Below are positions 60,710 through 64,000 of a stretch of DNA of 64,000 nucleotides, piece by piece; position 1 is the first letter of the stretch; each line of letters starts with the position of its first letter. The notes under the pieces are model-generated. The model saw nothing but the letters and a program-made list of their open reading frames with translations. It was not told the origin of the DNA and did no database searches. This DNA comes from Limnohabitans sp. Rim47. GTDB taxonomy: Bacteria > Pseudomonadota > Gammaproteobacteria > Burkholderiales > Burkholderiaceae_C. Where the stretch lies: the NCBI RefSeq assembly GCF_001517545.1, contig NZ_FBYA01000001.1, positions 716,930-780,929 of the forward strand. The letters run 5' to 3'. The translations under genes were made by a program, and so were the position numbers.

Positions 60710-60803
60710 GGTAAGCAGATAAGGACGGGCTGGCCGTTCGCAAGAGTGTGCAGCCCGGCGATAAGCGAACAGGCAGATCGAAAAACTACAATCGGTGCAT
60801 TGT

Positions 60804-61244
60804 ATGAAGAATATCCACAAGTCCGTCCTCATCTGGTATGCCCCAGAGGAAATGTTTCGCCTCGTCACCGATGTGGCCCGTTACCCCGAGTTTTTGCCCT
60901 GGTGTGACCGCGCCAGCGTGCTCGAAACCGACGATCAAGGCATGGTGGCCGAAGTGGGCATCAGCCTGGCCGGCATCCAACAAACCTTTACCACCCGCAA
61001 CACGCACGAAGAAGGGCGCTCGGTCGGCATGAGCCTGGTCAAAGGTCCGTTTTCCAACCTGAGCGGCACGTGGCGGTTTAGCCCTGTGGGCGATGGCACG
61101 CAGCGAGCCTGCAAGGTCGAGCTGGATTTGCAGTACGGTTTTTCCAGCAAGACCTTGGCCGCACTCGTGGGCCCTGTGTTTGACAAGATCGCAGCCAGCC
61201 TGGTCGATGCGTTTGTGAAACGCGCTGAAACGGTCTATGGCTGA
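60804..61244 (+). CDS. ratA: Type II toxin-antitoxin system RatA family protein (START/CoQ10-like)
   Basis: A 146-residue SRPBCC/START-fold protein. It begins MKNIHKSVLIWYAPEEMFRL, with VARYPEFLPWCDRASVLE near residue 27 and GPFSNLSGTWRFSP near 88, typical of the RatA/YfjG (Coq10) family. E. coli RatA was described as blocking 70S formation, while Coq10 relatives bind ubiquinone; the physiological role here is not decided. It is divergent from smpB, with a TACAAT box at 60787-60792 as a possible -10. It overlaps rnfH by 8 bases. Confidence 0.88.
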   Translation: MKNIHKSVLIWYAPEEMFRLVTDVARYPEFLPWCDRASVLETDDQGMVAEVGISLAGIQQTFTTRNTHEEGRSVGMSLVKGPFSNLSGTWRFSPVGDGTQRACKVELDLQYGFSSKTLAALVGPVFDKIAASLVDAFVKRAETVYG

Positions 61245-61629
61245 ACACACCCTTGCAGTCACGCTTTGCTGGAGCCTGGCGCCCCGTCACATTCAGGAAA
61301 TGAGCCTGCGGGTGCCTGTCGGCAGCACCGTGGCGTCGGTGTTGGCTCAGGGCGTAGCCCAATGGCGGCAAAGCAAGGCCGTGGCCGATGAGAGCCTGGA
61401 TGGATTGTCCGATGCCGCCCAATCTTCCTCCCTTGAATTTCAACAGCCCGGAATCTGGAGCCGTAAAGTGCCCTGGACTCAGCCCGTCCAAGACGGGGAC
61501 CGGATTGAGTTGTACCGGCCTCTCAAAGTCGACCCCAAAGTCGCCCGCCGCCAGCGCTTCAAGCGCCAGGGCAAGGGGCGCACGGGCCTGTTTGCCAATC
61601 GCAAAAGCGGCTCGGCCGCCGGTTATTGA
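61237..61629 (+). CDS. rnfH: RnfH family ubiquitin-like protein
   Basis: A 130-residue protein of the RnfH (UPF0125, RatB) family with a beta-grasp fold. Conserved parts are LAVTLCWSLAPRHIQEMSLR near residue 6 and GDRIELYRPLKVDPKVARRQ near 87. It is longer than the usual 90-105 residues because of an insert around residues 48-68 and a basic C-terminal tail ending KSGSAAGY. It is always found beside ratA and smpB; its function is not known. It overlaps the ratA stop. Confidence 0.87.
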   Translation: MAEHTLAVTLCWSLAPRHIQEMSLRVPVGSTVASVLAQGVAQWRQSKAVADESLDGLSDAAQSSSLEFQQPGIWSRKVPWTQPVQDGDRIELYRPLKVDPKVARRQRFKRQGKGRTGLFANRKSGSAAGY

Positions 61630-61637
61630 AACACGCC

Positions 61638-62546
61638 ATGCAAGCCCTTTTGAACGCCATTGCCCAGATGCACAACACCGCCGATGCGCACCGGGTGTTC
61701 CATGGTCGCGGGGGTATGTACCCCGGCTGCGAGCAGTGGGCGCTGGACTGGTTTGCACCCGTGTGGGTGCTGACCAGCTTCAAGCCTGTGACCGATGATG
61801 AATTGACCCAGTGTCAAAGTGCACTGCAAGCCCGCTGGGACACATTGGCTCCGGGCGAACCACTCAATTGGGTTTTTCAGTGCCGTGCGACAGGTCAAAC
61901 TGAAACCCGCCTTATGTCAGGCAGCGTGCCCGAACCGCATGTGGTGACCGAGCAGGGTGCACGTTATCTGGTGCATGTGATGCGCGGCCAAAACCACGGC
62001 CTGTTTTTGGACATGGCGAACGGCCGTGAATGGTTGAAGCACCACGCCAAGCACGAAAACATCTTGAATTTGTTTGCCTACACCTGCGCGTTTTCAGTGG
62101 CGGCTTTGCAGGGCGGGGCGGCGCAAGTGGTCAACCTGGACATGAGCCAGGCCGCTTTGGCCGTGGGGCAACAAAACCACCGCCTGAATGACCTGCCTGC
62201 TAAAGCCCGGTTTTTGGGGCATGACGTCTTCAAAACCTGGGGCAAGATCAGCAAGATGGGGCCTTATGGCGTGATCGTGATCGACCCGCCCAGCTACCAA
62301 AAAGGCAGCTTTATCGCCACCAAAGACTACATCAAACTGATCCGGCGCTTGCCCGATTTGCTGGAGCCGCAAGGCCATGTGCTGCTGTGTCTGAACGCCC
62401 CGGAGCTGGACACGCAGTTTTTGCACAGCCAGGTGGCCGAGGCCGCCCCGAGCTTGCGTTTTGTCGAGCGTCTGGCCAATCCTGCGGCTTTTGTCGACAT
62501 CGACCCTGAAAAATCCCTCAAAGTGCTGCATTACCAAAACGCCTGA
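61638..62546 (+). CDS. Class I SAM-dependent methyltransferase (RlmI/RlmK-like)
   Basis: A 302-residue methyltransferase. The SAM-binding motif I is ILNLFAYTCAFSVAALQGGA near residue 142, the acidic motif follows as VVNLDMSQAALAV, and the catalytic DPPSYQKGSF lies near 215. These match the C-terminal domain of 23S rRNA m5C/m7G methyltransferases RlmI/RlmK, but no PUA or THUMP domain is present. Target RNA is unknown. GRGGMYPGCEQWALDWF near residue 26 is typical of this subgroup. ATG 61638 is preferred to a TTG at 61626 that overlaps the rnfH stop. It precedes guaB. Confidence 0.82.
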   Translation: MQALLNAIAQMHNTADAHRVFHGRGGMYPGCEQWALDWFAPVWVLTSFKPVTDDELTQCQSALQARWDTLAPGEPLNWVFQCRATGQTETRLMSGSVPEPHVVTEQGARYLVHVMRGQNHGLFLDMANGREWLKHHAKHENILNLFAYTCAFSVAALQGGAAQVVNLDMSQAALAVGQQNHRLNDLPAKARFLGHDVFKTWGKISKMGPYGVIVIDPPSYQKGSFIATKDYIKLIRRLPDLLEPQGHVLLCLNAPELDTQFLHSQVAEAAPSLRFVERLANPAAFVDIDPEKSLKVLHYQNA

Positions 62547-62642
62547 TCCCTTTTTGCGTTTCGCACACCCCCATTTGAGGGAATTGGCGCGGGAAATCCC
62601 TTGGTCTGCGCGGGTACAATCCATTTTTTGGAGCCTTAGCTT

Positions 62643-64000
62643 ATGCGCCTACTCGGTAAAGCCCTTACTTTTGACGACGTCCTCCTCGTCCCCGCCTACT
62701 CCCAAGTCCTGCCCAAGGACACGTCGCTTGCGACGCAATTCACCCGCAACATCCGCCTGAACCTGCCCCTGGTGTCTGCCGCCATGGACACGGTCACCGA
62801 AGCGCGTTTGGCCATTGCCATTGCGCAAGAAGGCGGCATTGGCATCGTGCACAAAAACCTCACGGCGCAAGAACAGGCCGCCCAAGTGGCCAAGGTCAAG
62901 CGTTACGAATCGGGCGTTTTGCGCGATCCGGTCGTCATCACCCCCGACACCACCGTGCGCCAAGTCATGGCCCTCTCCGACGAGTTGGGCGTGTCCGGCT
63001 TTCCGGTGTGCGATGGGCGTCAGGTGGTGGGCATCGTCACCGGCCGTGATTTGCGCTTTGAGACCCGCTATGACCAAAAGGTCAGCGAAATCATGACCCC
63101 GCGCGAGCGCCTGATCACCGTGCCCGAAGGCACGACTCCCGAGCAAGCCAAACACCTGCTCAACAAACACAAGCTTGAGCGCCTTCTGGTGATCAACGAC
63201 GCCTTTGAGCTCAAGGGCCTGATCACCGTCAAGGACATCACCAAGCAGCTCAATTTCCCCAATGCCGCACGCGACGCCGCAGGCAAGCTGCGCGTGGGCG
63301 CCGCTGTGGGCGTGGGCGAGGGCACCGAAGAACGCGTCGAGGCACTGTCTCGCGCTGGCGTGGACGCCATCGTGGTGGACACCGCGCACGGCCACAGCAA
63401 AGGCGTGCTCGACCGCGTGCGTTGGGTCAAGCAAAACTACCCGCACATTGAAGTCATTGGCGGCAATATCGCCACGGGCGCTGCGGCCTTGGCCTTGGTT
63501 GAAGCCGGTGCCGACGGCGTGAAAGTGGGCATCGGCCCTGGCTCCATCTGCACCACCCGCATCGTGGCGGGCGTGGGCGTGCCGCAAATCATGGCCGTGG
63601 ACAGCGTGGCCACCGCACTCAAAGGCACGGGTGTGCCCCTGATTGCTGACGGCGGCATCCGCTACAGCGGCGACATCGCCAAAGCCATTGCCGCAGGGGC
63701 TGGCACCGTGATGATGGGTGGCATGTTTGCCGGTACCGAAGAAGCGCCCGGTGAAATCGTGCTGTTCCAAGGCCGCAGCTACAAGAGCTACCGTGGCATG
63801 GGCTCCATTGGTGCCATGCAGCAAGGCAGTGCTGACCGCTATTTCCAAGAGTCCAGCACCGGCAACCCCAACGCCGACAAGCTCGTGCCCGAAGGCATTG
63901 AAGGCCGCGTGCCCTACAAAGGCTCGGTCGTTTCCATCATTTACCAAATGGCAGGCGGCTTGCGCGCCAGCATGGGTTACTGCGGCTGCGCCACCATCGA
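62643..64000 (+). CDS. guaB: Inosine-5'-monophosphate dehydrogenase (3' end outside window)
   Basis: The first 452 codons of IMP dehydrogenase, which oxidises IMP to XMP for GMP synthesis; the gene runs past the right edge. It begins MRLLGKALTFDDVLLVPAYS. Tandem CBS domains occupy about residues 90-205. The catalytic loop cysteine is Cys303 in GPGSICTTRIVAGVG, and the flap GSIGAMQQGSADRYFQ is near 392. A TACAAT box at 62615-62620 may be its promoter -10. A methyltransferase gene lies about 97 bases upstream. Confidence 0.96.
   Translation, partial: MRLLGKALTFDDVLLVPAYSQVLPKDTSLATQFTRNIRLNLPLVSAAMDTVTEARLAIAIAQEGGIGIVHKNLTAQEQAAQVAKVKRYESGVLRDPVVITPDTTVRQVMALSDELGVSGFPVCDGRQVVGIVTGRDLRFETRYDQKVSEIMTPRERLITVPEGTTPEQAKHLLNKHKLERLLVINDAFELKGLITVKDITKQLNFPNAARDAAGKLRVGAAVGVGEGTEERVEALSRAGVDAIVVDTAHGHSKGVLDRVRWVKQNYPHIEVIGGNIATGAAALALVEAGADGVKVGIGPGSICTTRIVAGVGVPQIMAVDSVATALKGTGVPLIADGGIRYSGDIAKAIAAGAGTVMMGGMFAGTEEAPGEIVLFQGRSYKSYRGMGSIGAMQQGSADRYFQESSTGNPNADKLVPEGIEGRVPYKGSVVSIIYQMAGGLRASMGYCGCATI

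Noticed and set aside
60804..61629. ratA-rnfH as a toxin-antitoxin system
   Set aside because: The RatAB toxin naming is historical; these are conserved housekeeping neighbours of smpB, and nothing here suggests an addiction module.
62649..63947. About 430-codon open frame antisense to guaB
   Set aside because: The plus strand encodes IMP dehydrogenase with the catalytic loop; the reverse frame is a composition artefact.

Overview
The window looks like chromosomal core DNA of a betaproteobacterium of the order Burkholderiales. The gene order best fits family Comamonadaceae, possibly a Limnohabitans-like freshwater genus. This is inferred from remembered gene neighbourhoods and protein character, not from a search. 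Supporting signs are: rpsF-priB-rpsR-rplI; rimP-nusA-infB-rbfA-truB-typA; smc-zipA-ligA-def; lptF/lptG divergent from pepA-holC; a CysB-type regulator; YejABEF next to fabI; and tRNA genes with encoded CCA. Coding density is very high. Many genes overlap by ATGA or similar junctions. I see no insertion sequence, prophage, CRISPR array, rRNA operon or obvious horizontally acquired island.

Layout. 1-2.1 kb: end of a sodium:solute symporter, then the S6/PriB/S18/L9 operon behind a promoter and a leader hairpin. 2.1-9.9 kb: a HerA-like ATPase (minus), then yebC, purD, an acyltransferase, hemF, nadD, rsfS, rlmH and maf. 9.9-17.9 kb: ribonuclease G with an apparent frameshift, msbA (minus), tolB-pal-cpoB, a YeeE/YedE sulfur transporter and tcdA. 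17.9-18.4 kb: tRNA-Lys and a small two-CxxC protein. 18.4-24.3 kb: a tightly overlapped minus-strand operon dapC-dapE-prmB-GNAT-ABC-F. 24.4-31.7 kb: smc, zipA, ligA, def. 31.9-36.7 kb (minus): aminotransferase, cysB, a CbiX chelatase, lptG, lptF. 36.7-40.2 kb: pepA, holC, an unrecognised small gene and an orphan LivK-type binding protein. 40.3-42.8 kb: tRNA-Ser (minus) and an Orn/Lys/Arg decarboxylase. 42.84-43.26 kb: a gene-free stretch packed with inverted repeats. 43.3-49.7 kb: fabI (minus) and yejABEF. 49.8-58.2 kb: rimP-nusA-infB-rbfA-truB-typA behind a terminator-like leader hairpin. 58.2-64 kb: a DMT permease, an enoyl-CoA hydratase family enzyme, smpB (minus), ratA, rnfH, a methyltransferase, and guaB, which runs off the end.

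The main themes are translation and ribosome biogenesis (S6, S18, L9, RsfS, RlmH, PrmB, IF-2, RbfA, RimP, NusA, TruB, TypA, SmpB, ABC-F, Def), envelope biogenesis (MsbA, LptFG, Tol-Pal, DapC/DapE, FabI) and chromosome or replication functions (PriB, SMC, LigA, HolC, ZipA). I found no clear new multi-gene system. The best leads for a second look are: the roughly 150-residue Ala/Lys/Pro-rich tail on RsfS; the reading-frame break in ribonuclease G; the hairpin cluster between the decarboxylase and fabI; and the two putative attenuator leaders upstream of rpsF and rimP.
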